A stretch of DNA of 64,000 nucleotides, from NCBI GenBank assembly GCA_036734945.1, contig DAIMXP010000010.1, forward strand, positions 1-64,000. The letters run 5' to 3'. This DNA comes from UBA4733 sp036734945. GTDB taxonomy: Bacteria > Chloroflexota > UBA4733. Numbering within the stretch: the first letter of the stretch is position 1; each line of letters starts with the position of its first letter. Shown here one piece after another: positions 26,131 to 34,449 of this stretch. The notes beneath the pieces are model-generated. The model saw nothing but the letters and a program-made list of their open reading frames with translations. It ran no database searches and was not told the origin of the DNA. Position numbers and translations under genes: made by a program.

Positions 26131-27663
26131 GTGCAAGCGCACGCCTTCTATGCGCTCACCCCAACAGAGTTTGAGGTCTACGTCGGGGACGTGCTCGGCC
26201 GAAATGGGTACCGCGACATTGAGCATACCGGAAGGTCGGGCGACCGGGGTGTCGATCTTCGCTGTACTGACCCTCGCGGCAGACGGGTCGCCGTTCAATG
26301 TAAGCACCACGTTCGTGGTCAAAACGTCGGTGACGATGTTGTTCGCAACCTCATCGGTAGTCTTGGTCTAAGTGGCGCCCAGCGGGGGATTCTGGTCACC
26401 TCGTCCGGTTTTACATCTCGGGCGCTTGAGACCGCCGCGAGTGTGGGCATCACGATGATCGATGGCGATGCCTTGTCCGCGATGGACGTGAACCCGGCGG
26501 GCGGTCTCCCGCTTCTAGGGCTATGGCCTCGCTACGTTCTAAAGGCTCTGGTATCCCATCCGCGGGCGGGCATCGCTGTCGTTTTATTCTTGCTCGCAAT
26601 AAGCCTCTTGAACCATCCAGTTGGCACGACGAGTCAAGCCTCTCCGGCCCCGCCTAGCGCCAACGCCCAGGCGACCTATGCCGCCAGTCACCGAGCCTCT
26701 ATGACGGTTCAGAAGATGGGACCAGCCATATTTCAAGTCCATGCCAGTGGTTTCTTGCCCGGCGAACCCGTAACGGCGGGCATAGACGCCGAGCCTTTTT
26801 GCCAACACGGCGGTCCTTGCAGTTGGAAGTACAACGCCGATAGGGGCGGTCAACTGCTCGTGATGATTGATCTAGGGTATCTGCCCCCGGGAACGTATTG
26901 GTACGGACTCCACGGCGACAAGAGCGCTAACTTTGCCCCAACGACTCAGATCACTATCACCGGGGATACGCCGATACCCGCTGCGTCGACCGCGAGTGCT
27001 TCCCTGCCGGCCACTGCATCGCCGGCGAGCACCGCCGCCGCGGCATTGATGAAGGCGACGCTGATGATCGGACGCGCCGCTAACGGCGACTTCGTTATCC
27101 ATGCTAGCGGATTCAAGCCTGATGAGGCGCTGACAGTGTACATGGGGCAAGCGGACGGCTCAGGGTGTGTATCAACCGACGGGGCTGGATGCATCTGGCA
27201 ACGCCAGGCGGACGCGAACGGGGACTATGGACTTTCGACCCCGCTCGACGCGGTTATCACCACCGGCGCCCATTGGTATTGGATCATCGGTGCAGACGGA
27301 GAGCAGACCAATCACGTTCAGGTCATGCTTCCAAAGACGGCCGCGCCGCCCGTTGCGAGCACCGCCGTCCCGGCATCCGATCTGCAAATCAATGTGACGC
27401 CGCTTAGCGGGACGGTGCTACGGATACATGTAACCGGCCTTTTGCCCAATGAGCCGATCACGGTCCGGATGGGGGCTGATAAAGGACCGAACTGCCAATG
27501 GCAGGGCCAGCCTTGCATTTGGCACCGCGTTGCTGCTGGCAACGGAGGCTATGACCGAGACTCGGATCTCACCGAAATCAATGGCCGGGGCAAGTATTGG
27601 TACTCCATCTCCGGTGACATAAGCGGCCGATCCACCCTAACGTCTTTCCAGCTTGTGGACTAA
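26131..27663 (+). CDS. Mrr-type nuclease fused to a membrane segment and three exported repeats
   Basis: A 510-residue protein of mixed design. Residues 8-115 are an Mrr_cat PD-(D/E)xK domain: LTPTEFEVYVGDVL, then GDRGVDL with D42, and VAVQCKHH with Q56 and K58, so the catalytic residues look intact. A hydrophobic segment near 149-162 (AGIAVVLFLLAISLL) leads into an Ala/Ser/Thr-rich linker. Three related units of about 95 residues follow, each with a pattern like F-x-H-A-S-G-F-x-P-x-E-x-V, a Cys pair (CQHGGPC, then CVSTDGAGC, then CQWQGQPC), and a W-Y-W or Y-W-Y turn. The topology implies a cytoplasmic nuclease with an outside sensor. GTG 26131 begins just before the Mrr fold; its ribosome site is weak. 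The ligand is unknown. Confidence 0.8.
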   Translation: MQAHAFYALTPTEFEVYVGDVLGRNGYRDIEHTGRSGDRGVDLRCTDPRGRRVAVQCKHHVRGQNVGDDVVRNLIGSLGLSGAQRGILVTSSGFTSRALETAASVGITMIDGDALSAMDVNPAGGLPLLGLWPRYVLKALVSHPRAGIAVVLFLLAISLLNHPVGTTSQASPAPPSANAQATYAASHRASMTVQKMGPAIFQVHASGFLPGEPVTAGIDAEPFCQHGGPCSWKYNADRGGQLLVMIDLGYLPPGTYWYGLHGDKSANFAPTTQITITGDTPIPAASTASASLPATASPASTAAAALMKATLMIGRAANGDFVIHASGFKPDEALTVYMGQADGSGCVSTDGAGCIWQRQADANGDYGLSTPLDAVITTGAHWYWIIGADGEQTNHVQVMLPKTAAPPVASTAVPASDLQINVTPLSGTVLRIHVTGLLPNEPITVRMGADKGPNCQWQGQPCIWHRVAAGNGGYDRDSDLTEINGRGKYWYSISGDISGRSTLTSFQLVD

Positions 27664-27676
27664 CCGGGCGAGCCCT

Positions 27677-27707
27677 GCTATTCTCCGACGAATGAAGGGG
27701 GTGCCAT
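27677..27707 (+). repeat. Direct repeat, copy 1
   Basis: A 31-base stretch matching 28546-28576 at 27 of 31 positions, with the shared core CTATTC-x-CCGACGAAT and a purine-rich AAGG-x-GGT. In the second copy the repeat ends on an ATG with a perfect AGGAGG; in this copy the ATG is replaced by ATA. It may be a duplicated leader. Confidence 0.5.
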
Positions 27708-27817
27708 ATTATTGCCCGGACACTGGCAGGGCAAGTCTACCTGCCAGCACCGTAGGTGGTCCGGGTCGTGACGGTGCGGGGGAAGGTCTAGCGTGTGGGT
27801 AGGGGAACAAGTGACTG

Positions 27818-28126
27818 ATGGCCTTTAGCCAGGATCAACACGAGATCATCATGCGGGCCATCAAGACGAAAACGGCAATGTTTGCCGGCGGTTGCACCTT
27901 TTGCCGTCAGAACACGTGGACGCTGGCTGATGGCCTGGTGGTAGTATCGCTGCTCCCCGGTCCCCCGGTGCCGCACTTCCCGATGGAGTACGTCACACCA
28001 CCGCCCTATCTGCCGACCGTCGCTCTCGTCTGTTCAACCTGCGGGCATACTGAGTTGTTCAACCTGATGACACTGGGGCTGGGGGCTATTGTCGGGATTC
28101 TCCCCGAGGGGCAGGCGCATGGATGA
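27818..28126 (+). CDS. Small zinc-ribbon protein
   Basis: A 102-residue protein with two Cys pairs, GGCTFC (C26, C29) and VCSTC (C72, C75), forming a probable zinc ribbon around a proline-rich loop. The C-terminus (HTELFNLMTLGLGAIVG) is hydrophobic and resembles a widespread group of small zinc-ribbon proteins without known function. It starts at ATG 27818 with only a weak GGGGAA upstream and overlaps the next gene by eight bases, so the two probably act together. Confidence 0.65.
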   Translation: MAFSQDQHEIIMRAIKTKTAMFAGGCTFCRQNTWTLADGLVVVSLLPGPPVPHFPMEYVTPPPYLPTVALVCSTCGHTELFNLMTLGLGAIVGILPEGQAHG

Positions 28127-28484
28127 CCAGGGCACCGAGAAGATGCAGATTCTTGCCGAGGCAGAGGCGTCTCCGGTCAGTGTATACTCAGTACCACGCA
28201 CGGCGATCTACTATTCCCTGTCCGAATCGGAGTTGCGCATGTTGGAACGCGGCTATTCGTCCGTTTCGCTGGCAGTGGCAACGACCTGCGGCGGCATCTT
28301 TGCCACGACGGCCCTCGGATTGCTCACCTTGCACCTTGACACCAGACCGTTCGCGGTCAGCGTGGCGATCTGCGTCGCAACTGGCTTCGTGGCCCTGCAA
28401 AGCGGCCTCCGCTGGTACCAGGAAAAGCGACACGCCGAGGCCGAGTTCGGGACCCTGCTGCAGGAGCGAAAGCGGACCGCATAA
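28119..28484 (+). CDS. Small two-helix membrane protein
   Basis: A 121-residue protein with two probable membrane helices, around SVSLAVATTCGGIFATTALG and FAVSVAICVATGFVALQSGL, and charged ends (RWYQEKRHAEAEFGTLLQER at the C-terminus). ATG 28119 lies in the last codons of the zinc-ribbon gene, so it is translated by coupling. No family is recognised. It could anchor the zinc-ribbon partner or be a membrane effector. Confidence 0.6.
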   Translation: MDDQGTEKMQILAEAEASPVSVYSVPRTAIYYSLSESELRMLERGYSSVSLAVATTCGGIFATTALGLLTLHLDTRPFAVSVAICVATGFVALQSGLRWYQEKRHAEAEFGTLLQERKRTA

Positions 28485-28545
28485 CCTCCCCAGCCGCATG
28501 TGCTCGTGGCGGCGCGCGATGCTGAGCATGTGGAACTCCAGCGCG

Positions 28546-28576
28546 GCTATTCCCCGACGAATAAAGGAGGTCCCAT
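28546..28576 (+). repeat. Direct repeat, copy 2
   Basis: Second copy of the 31-base repeat (27 of 31 matches with 27677-27707). It ends with AAAGGAGG, five bases and then ATG, so it works as a translation start region for the 30-residue frame that follows. Confidence 0.5.
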
Positions 28577-28667
28577 GCTGCACGCCCTCGCTGGCGCCGC
28601 GCTACGGTCGCCATGGCCCTACTCGCCGCGCTGGGACGTCATGCTGCTGCGACCGGCGCGGCAGTGA
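28575..28667 (+). CDS. Possible 30-residue peptide
   Basis: ATG 28575 follows a near-perfect AAAGGAGG with good spacing. The frame is rich in A, R, P and W (starts MLHALAGAALRSPW) and ends at 28667 just before the stop of an opposing gene. The strong ribosome site is the only support; no homology is claimed. Confidence 0.25.
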   Translation: MLHALAGAALRSPWPYSPRWDVMLLRPARQ

Positions 28668-28674
28668 CAATGGC

Positions 28675-29076
28675 TCACCCACCAGGCGTAGCAGCGGTTA
28701 TTTCGGAGGGGGCGTCTACCGTCGGTGTGGCGGCGACTGGAGTATGGCGAGAAACCAGGCGGAGGGTCGATTGCCCGCTCGTCGACACTGTCTGCGTCGC
28801 AATGCCCGCCGACACTGGCGCACGAACTGCGGTTGTCCCCAAGGCACGGCTTCGCTCGGCCAACCTTGTGCTGAGTTCGTCCCGCTCCAACACGCCATCG
28901 GTGAAGGTAGCGATATCGCTCGCGATGGCATACGCTGCTTCGACCAACTCCTTATCGCCTGTGCCCTCCACTTCGCCCAGAACATGGACGGCGAACCAGC
29001 GATCGAAGTCGCGCAGTGTCGAATGGCCGCTCGCGACGCTCGCGAGCCGGGCGCTGAGGTCACGCCGCATGTCCAC
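28675..29076 (-). CDS. Hypothetical protein
   Basis: A 133-residue protein. The N-terminal two-thirds looks like a real soluble helical fold (RDLSARLASVASGHSTLRDF, DRWFAVHVLGEV, then GVLERDELSTRLAERSRALG). The C-terminus is a low-complexity T/A/P/S tail. GTG 29076 or ATG 29070 starts it, overlapping the upstream gene by 17 or fewer bases, so the two form an operon. I do not recognise the family. The opposing 224-residue frame has a poorer composition and is considered a shadow. Confidence 0.5.
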   Translation of the reverse strand: MDMRRDLSARLASVASGHSTLRDFDRWFAVHVLGEVEGTGDKELVEAAYAIASDIATFTDGVLERDELSTRLAERSRALGTTAVRAPVSAGIATQTVSTSGQSTLRLVSRHTPVAATPTVDAPSEITAATPGG

Positions 29077-29497
29077 GCCTGATAAACCTTTCGACTATCT
29101 CGACCCCGCGGTATTGAGGCGACTCTTCAACGACCAGCAAATACCGGAGAAGGCCATCGCCGGTGATCTCAGGGAAGACATCCGGCCACAAACGCATCTG
29201 AGCGCCCGCCGCCGTGCTCGCTTGACCATTCGGGGCAGGCATGCCCACGAATGTACCCACACGTGTACTTTGACATACATAGATTGATGGCGGCAGGGGC
29301 CTGCCCGTCTGGATGGGGGAGAGGTCAATGTCCTCCATTCCCATTGGAGAGGCTCGGCCCAGCGCGCCAAGCTGCGGAATCAATAAACTCCCATCAGTGA
29401 ACCAGGTTGCTGAGGTCTCCCATGGTATTGAGAGCGAGTCGTTTGCGTTGACAAGCGCATCCGGAGCACGCTTGCCATCTACCATCAGTCTATACAT
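29060..29497 (-). CDS. Hypothetical protein
   Basis: A 145-residue protein of unknown family. The C-terminal part (MRLWPDVFPEITGDGLLRYL, then LVVEESPQYRGVEIVERFIRR) reads like a folded domain; the middle (MEDIDLSPIQTGRPLPPSIY) is unusual. No clear ribosome site precedes ATG 29497. It overlaps the downstream gene by 17 bases. No domain or motif gives a function. Confidence 0.42.
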   Translation of the reverse strand: MYRLMVDGKRAPDALVNANDSLSIPWETSATWFTDGSLLIPQLGALGRASPMGMEDIDLSPIQTGRPLPPSIYVCQSTRVGTFVGMPAPNGQASTAAGAQMRLWPDVFPEITGDGLLRYLLVVEESPQYRGVEIVERFIRRGHAA

Positions 29498-29654
29498 AGA
29501 TTCATTCGTGCATACTCATGGTATGGGAGCTCTTCATCGCCAGCCACGCACGGCGCACTATCCACTGGTTGATCTTCGCCGGCTCAGGAGTGATCGACTC
29601 CGGTGAGTTGGACTTGGCCGTTGCACCGTTCTAGCGTCACCTCCATAGTAAGCA

Positions 29655-30260
29655 TCACCACCTGGCTCGAAGTCGATGCGCTAACCACGAGGCAAACTTA
29701 CGAATCAGGCCAACAGGCATCGCGAGCACAGACTTCGGGCGCGACGCAACAGTGCTAGTAGACCCTAGGGGCGGCTCAAACTTACCATAGTCGGAAAACA
29801 TTGTGTAGTAATGGTGGGCAATGTCGTACGGTGTCACACCACTTGGCGTATCAATTTCAGCGTGGAACCGGTTTTCTTCACCATCGCTACTTGTCAGCGG
29901 CGAAGGTACAACTTTCAACTGTCGATACGAATCTGGAGCCCTGGCTGGGGGATCACAAAGCTTTTGTACCTGTATTACTGCCCATCCCCGGAAATCTCTG
30001 GCGGGATTAAACCTCTGCCCCGCAGTCGCTGCAATAGGACACAGTTCCCGCTTCACTGCACGTTCAACGCTGCTACGACCTAAGCGGTCGAACGAAGTCT
30101 TTGTGTCACCTGGCCTATTCAGAAAGTGCGTATAATGAAACGAATCATTGTCCTTTTGATTCTTCCCCCCGACTAGCCTCGGAGAGGTGGCAAACAGACG
30201 GCGCCCTAAATACTCGTTACGCCCGACGGGAGCGTCGGTGTCCAACTTCCAGGACGGCAC
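29655..30260 (-). CDS. Hypothetical protein of the TIGR04255 cassette
   Basis: A 201-residue protein of unknown family. It contains NDSFHYTHFLNRPG, then SFDRLGRSSVERAVKRELCP and YDIAHHYYTMFSDYGKFEPP. The C-terminus (FASWLAHRLRARW) is basic and amphipathic. Its GTG start at 30260 is four bases from the preceding stop, so it belongs to the three-gene unit with the 30265 and 30869 genes. Base composition is visibly lower in G+C than in the surrounding chromosome, suggesting transfer. Confidence 0.6.
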   Translation of the reverse strand: MPSWKLDTDAPVGRNEYLGRRLFATSPRLVGGKNQKDNDSFHYTHFLNRPGDTKTSFDRLGRSSVERAVKRELCPIAATAGQRFNPARDFRGWAVIQVQKLCDPPARAPDSYRQLKVVPSPLTSSDGEENRFHAEIDTPSGVTPYDIAHHYYTMFSDYGKFEPPLGSTSTVASRPKSVLAMPVGLIRKFASWLAHRLRARW

Positions 30261-30264
30261 GCCA

Positions 30265-30867
30265 TTATGCCGTGAGTAGTTGGGTTAAATACTGCACTTC
30301 CTTCTGTATGTCGCCATCTCTAGGCACCTGCTTTTTAATGGTTTCTCCATTGATCCCAGCGAATAGCAACACGAAGTTCAATGTCACTATAGCCGTAAGC
30401 CTGCCGCGTCCGGTCTTGAACTCGGCCACCAGGTCGCCTACATATGTTCTGTCAAGGTATGGCTCACCAGGCAAAAACTCGGCTGTTGCAACAAAAAACT
30501 CGTTCGCCGCATCTGCAATTTCGCGGTCCAGCCAACAGCCGTCGTTCTCGGCTATGCCAGGCGGCATGATCGAACTATTGATGCGCGACTGCACTATCGG
30601 CAGCCAAAATGGTCTCGCGGGCGGCGCCTGATATAGCAAGGCTTCGGGTTTACTCGTATCAGATACGCCAACGTTTACCGAGAACGACCATATCAGGTTA
30701 TTCCAGCCGGTAGGCAAACCACCTACCGGTATCCAGGAGATCATCGCCTGTTTGAATAAACCAGCGTTGTTGCCACCTGTGCTCTCCCATGCGTTGATGT
30801 CCAGAGGAACGCCGCTATAATTGGCGATATGGGTTGGCATACGCCAGGCAGCAGTCTCACTTACCAT
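30265..30867 (-). CDS. Hypothetical protein of the TIGR04255 cassette
   Basis: A 200-residue protein that I do not recognise. The sequence has a beta-rich look (HIANYSGVPLDINAW, then GWNNLIWSFSVNVGV) and a C-terminal segment with a hydrophobic core (LTAIVTLNFVLLFAGINGET). ATG 30867 has GGGAGG seven bases upstream and overlaps the TIGR04255 stop by a few bases; the longer frame to 30891 is rejected. It is in the middle of a three-gene cassette of reduced G+C content. Confidence 0.6.
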   Translation of the reverse strand: MVSETAAWRMPTHIANYSGVPLDINAWESTGGNNAGLFKQAMISWIPVGGLPTGWNNLIWSFSVNVGVSDTSKPEALLYQAPPARPFWLPIVQSRINSSIMPPGIAENDGCWLDREIADAANEFFVATAEFLPGEPYLDRTYVGDLVAEFKTGRGRLTAIVTLNFVLLFAGINGETIKKQVPRDGDIQKEVQYLTQLLTA

Positions 30868-30868
30868 T

Positions 30869-31624
30869 TTATGCCTCCCGTAATCGATCAATCGACTTAT
30901 CCGTCAACAGACGAAAGAATTGTTCCTTCTCATTTGAGTGAGCGGAGTCAATCCACTTGGTTACCTGTGAGCGGTCACTTGCACTAAAGGAGTTCTTGGT
31001 AGACATATCCACATCGACTAGAACAGATGTATCCATAGGTAGACTACCTTGAATAAGGTCGGCAGTAGCCACACGGATCGTCACTAGCATGTCCTCAGTC
31101 AATTCTCTTGTGAAGTTTACGTTCATGTGCTCGTAAACTACCTGATTCGCGACTGTTAGACACAGGTCTAGGTCCGACATCGCTCCAATGCCGTGCGGGT
31201 CTGGTCTCAAGGCGTTTATATATCTAAGGCCTAATCTCCGGACCACGGGGGCGTCAGCCATATCGAACAACGCGTCAACGGACTCGACCAGTCTCGGCTT
31301 GAATCTCTCCCAGCCGACATAGGGGACCATCTGGTGAAAGGATAAAACCTGCGCACCGATGCGCACCGTACGATGGTTGGTGGCGTCAACTAGCTCGAAT
31401 ATGGGTAGGTATCGAAGATTCTGGTCTCTTTCACGCAGGAGGGACGGAATTTCATGGGCCGGCATTTGGCGTTGGTCGAACCCTTTCCAAGCTGCGTATT
31501 CGATGATGCGTCCGAAGAACACCTCCGGTACCTTTGTCCCCGTGTCGAAGCGCATTTCAAAAATAGCTTCAATAATGGCATCATGTTTTAGTTTGGTCGG
31601 GATCGGCTTACCTGACGTGGACAT
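30869..31624 (-). CDS. TIGR04255-family protein
   Basis: A 251-residue protein with the start typical of TIGR04255: LKHDAIIEAIFEMRFDTGTK, followed by VPEVFFGRIIEYAAW and later VRRLGLRYINALRPDPHGIG. The family is sporadic among bacteria and has no proven function; its patchy spread in variable islands is why I consider a defence role. It is first in a cassette with two unknown genes. No strong ribosome site is seen before ATG 31624. The G+C is lower than in flanking genes. Confidence 0.75.
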   Translation of the reverse strand: MSTSGKPIPTKLKHDAIIEAIFEMRFDTGTKVPEVFFGRIIEYAAWKGFDQRQMPAHEIPSLLRERDQNLRYLPIFELVDATNHRTVRIGAQVLSFHQMVPYVGWERFKPRLVESVDALFDMADAPVVRRLGLRYINALRPDPHGIGAMSDLDLCLTVANQVVYEHMNVNFTRELTEDMLVTIRVATADLIQGSLPMDTSVLVDVDMSTKNSFSASDRSQVTKWIDSAHSNEKEQFFRLLTDKSIDRLREA

Positions 31625-32066
31625 TACAACAACGCCAATTTGTTGCCTACAGCAACCGTGGCGTTTGAATTGTGGGCTGTATGGCAGCTTCTAGATCCTT
31701 CTATCATGGAGCTGCGTAGCGGTCCAGGTGGTGCTGCACTTCTCCGCGACGCAGGATAATCGTGGACTGATTTAGCGCAGCCGTGATGCGGAAAAACATT
31801 GCGCCGAACTTCGTTCAAAGTAAGATCCTGTCGCACGCATTGGTAGCAGCCGTCCAGCCGAGCGGCTGTCCCGAGGCCATTCGCCGTAGCCATATCTTCC
31901 TAGGTATGCCTGTTCCCAATAGCATACAGCACTTTTGTGAATTGGTCGATAGCCTATTTGGGTCCAATCCTCCGTCTGACGGGGAGTGCCAGCGAGGCAA
32001 AACGGGAGACAGGTTTGAGGTGCAGCCCGAGCTTGGCGGCGGTCGGCCACCGAAAGCGCCCGGTAA
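31625..32066. other. Gap without a recognised gene
   Basis: Between the TIGR04255 start and the small inverted-repeat element I see only short frames with no ribosome sites and no family character. The composition is mixed, partly lower in G+C. The promoter of the TIGR04255 cassette should lie at its left end, but no consensus boxes are clear. Confidence 0.5.
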
Positions 32067-32204
32067 CTAGGAGTCTGTCTGTGTTGCCAATTATCTTCTG
32101 CCAGACCTTGCGATTCTCAAGGCGTAGCTTATAAACGCAATATCCGCAGCCTGTCAGAGTTGAAGCTGAAAAGAAGATTCTGTGCAACCCGGACAGACTC
32201 CTAG
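32067..32204. mobile_element. Small inverted-repeat element, MITE-like
   Basis: 138 bases bounded by 21-base inverted ends (32067-32087 and 32184-32204) that match at 19 positions. The ends read CTAGGAGTCTGTC then T/C-G-T/G and GTTGC. CTAG at both tips could be a duplicated target of the YTAR type used by IS701-like elements. There is no transposase frame inside, so it is a MITE or a deletion remnant of an insertion sequence. The family is a guess; the inverted ends are seen directly. Confidence 0.7.
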
Positions 32205-32339
32205 GTCGCGGCAATGTAGTGCCTACCCGACAGTGAGCCGCCATCAACAATTGGTGCCCTCATCCATGCACGGTGTACGATAGCAAGTGGACGAGCGCGG
32301 GCCGACCGCCTGCGGCATGGACGATAACCAGGAGCAACC

Positions 32340-33068
32340 GTGGCAAAGATTGACATCACCAAGACCGAGCTCGTCTGGCCCGGCAAGTACAACGACGACG
32401 GCACGCGCCGCGAGACGCCGCGCGTCAACCTGCCGTTCCAGGTCATCGAGCGCATCAACGAGAGCCGCGCCACCCGCGACGCCAACAAGCTGCCCCGCAC
32501 GCTCTCCCTCTTTGACGCCTATTCGGGTGACGAGGGCGACACCTTTGCCGACGGCTGGCGCAACAAGCTCATCTGGGGCGACAACCTGCTGGTTATGGGA
32601 TCCCTGCTGGAGAAGTTCGCCGGCAAGATCGACCTCATTTATATCGATCCACCGTTCGCAACGGGGGCGGACTTTTCGTTTACGACGCAACTCGGGGAGG
32701 GGTCCCTCGATCTACTGAAGGAGCAATCGCTAATAGAGGAAAAGGCGTATCGAGACACGTGGGGTAGCGGTATACAGTCCTTTCTGAACATGATGCGAGA
32801 TCGCTTGACCATAATGGAGGAAATGCTATCATCAGAGGGCAGTATTTTTGTTCATCTAGCTCCACCAATGAGTAGCTATGTACGAGTAATCCTCGACGAG
32901 ATCTTCGGATCTGACAACTTCAGGAACGAGATTGTCCTGCACAGACCAATCTCGAAGAATCTTCAGAGACAGTTCCCCCGTGTAAGAGGTCTGCCACAGG
33001 GCCATGACGTAATGCTATGGTACTCAAAATCCGCCGACGTACGGTTCGCGCCGCTACTAAGCACGTAA
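32340..33068 (+). pseudogene. mod: Type III methyltransferase Mod, 5' fragment before a frameshift
   Basis: The first 242 residues of a beta-class N6-adenine methylase of a type III restriction system. Typical parts are NKLIWGDNLLVMGSLLEKF and the catalytic motif LIYIDPPFATGADF (DPPF at 103-106), then the MMRDRLTIMEEMLSSEGSIF helix. The frame ends at 33068 after YSKSADVRF, in the middle of the methylase domain, and the protein goes on in another frame from about 33061. One extra base near 33058-33061 would explain it. The first 100 codons have the strong G+C bias of the neighbours, and the sequence becomes visibly poorer in G+C after about 32640. If the shift is real, Mod and hence the whole system is inactive. 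Confidence 0.85.
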
Positions 33069-33081
33069 CCAGAACAAAGGC

Positions 33082-34446
33082 ATGCTTTTTCAGCCGATCC
33101 CCTCTGGAGCGGCCCATGCCAAAGTTATGGCCACATGCTTAGTAGACCAAGAGTCCCAAGGTGATGGTTATTGGCACCGCTTCTGGAGCGGCGCGGACAG
33201 ACCTACAATGCGCTACGAACTGCTGGGGGAAGCACTGTCGCACGGCCAATGGAAATGGCAGAAATCCAAGGCTCTGGAGGCGGTGACGAACTACGAGGAG
33301 TATCAGAGGCTGGCTAATGGAAGAAGCCTTTACCAGTACTGGTTGGATTCCGGCAAGACCATTAAGTTCATCCGCAAGTCGAAGACTGGGACGGTGGAGA
33401 ATTGGTATCTCCCTTCCGATGAGAAATTGGCTGATACAGTCTGGGATGATGTCAAGGTCTACGAAAACCAGAAGGACTATCCTACGCAAAAACATGAAGA
33501 CCTGCTCACTCGGGTTATCAACTTGGCATCCGACGACGGTGACCTCGTGGCCGACTTCTTCTGTGGCTCCGGCACCACTCTCGCCGTCGCAGAAAAGCTC
33601 GGTCGCCGCTGGATTGGCGCGGACCTCAGCCGCTGGGGTGTTCACGTCACGCGCAAGCGACTACTTGGGATCGAAGGAGCCAAGCCCTTCGAGGTCCTCA
33701 ACCTCGGCAGGTACGAGCGGCAGTACTGGCAGGGCGTCACGTTCGGCGGGCGGGCCAGCCAGGAGGTTGCTGTCTTCCAGTACGTCGCCTTTATCCTCAA
33801 GCTCTATGGCGCGGAGCCGCTGGCCGGTCTCCAGCACCTGCACGGCAAGAAGGGGCACGCCGTCGTCCACGTCGGCGCCGTGGATGCGCCGATCACCATC
33901 GATGAGATCAATTCCTCGGTGACGGAGTGCCGCGCTCTGCGGCAGACGGAACTGCACGTGCTGGGCTGGGAGTGGGAGATGGGCCTCTACGACCTCATGA
34001 CCGCCGAGGCCAAACGGCAGGGCGTCAAGCTGCTGCTGCGCAACATCCCGCGCGAGGTCATGGAGCAGCAGGCGGTGGACCGCGGCGACGTGCGCTTCTT
34101 CGAGCTGGCTTACCTCCAGGCGGACATCGCCTGCCCGGCCAACCGCCAGGCTGCCGTCACGCTGCAGGACTTCGTCCTGCCGAATAGCGACCTGATCCCG
34201 CCGGAGGTGCGCGACAAGATCACGCGCTGGTCGGACTATATCGACTATTGGGCGGTGGATTGGGACTTCCGCGACGACACCTTCACCCAGGGCTTCGTCG
34301 CCTACCGCACGCGCAAGGAGCGCCGCTTGCCCCTCAGTTCCGACCCGCACGCCTACGCGCAGCCCGGCACGTACAGGCTGCTGGTCAAGGTGGTGGATGT
34401 CTTCGGCAACGACACCTCGCAAGCCTACGACCTGGAGGTGCGATAA
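33082..34446 (+). pseudogene. mod: Type III methyltransferase Mod, 3' fragment after the frameshift
   Basis: The remaining 454 residues of Mod. It includes the target-recognition region (GYWHRFWSGADRPTMRYELL, then GQWKWQKSKALEAVTNYEEY) and the SAM-binding motif I DFFCGSGTTLAVAEKLGRRW. The order, with the catalytic motif before motif I, is that of beta-class methylases. The first methionine in this frame is only an arbitrary start; the reading frame is open from about 33061. A C-terminal domain (YIDYWAVDWDF, then AYRTRKERRLPL) is shared by the Mod group that pairs with large Res subunits. G+C rises again near 33540. The stop lies 3 bases before the res start. Confidence 0.85.
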
Positions 34447-34449
34447 GCC

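Noticed and set aside
28613..29287. 224-residue plus-strand frame
   Set aside because: It lies opposite two overlapping minus-strand frames with more protein-like sequence, and has no ribosome site; the choice is not certain.
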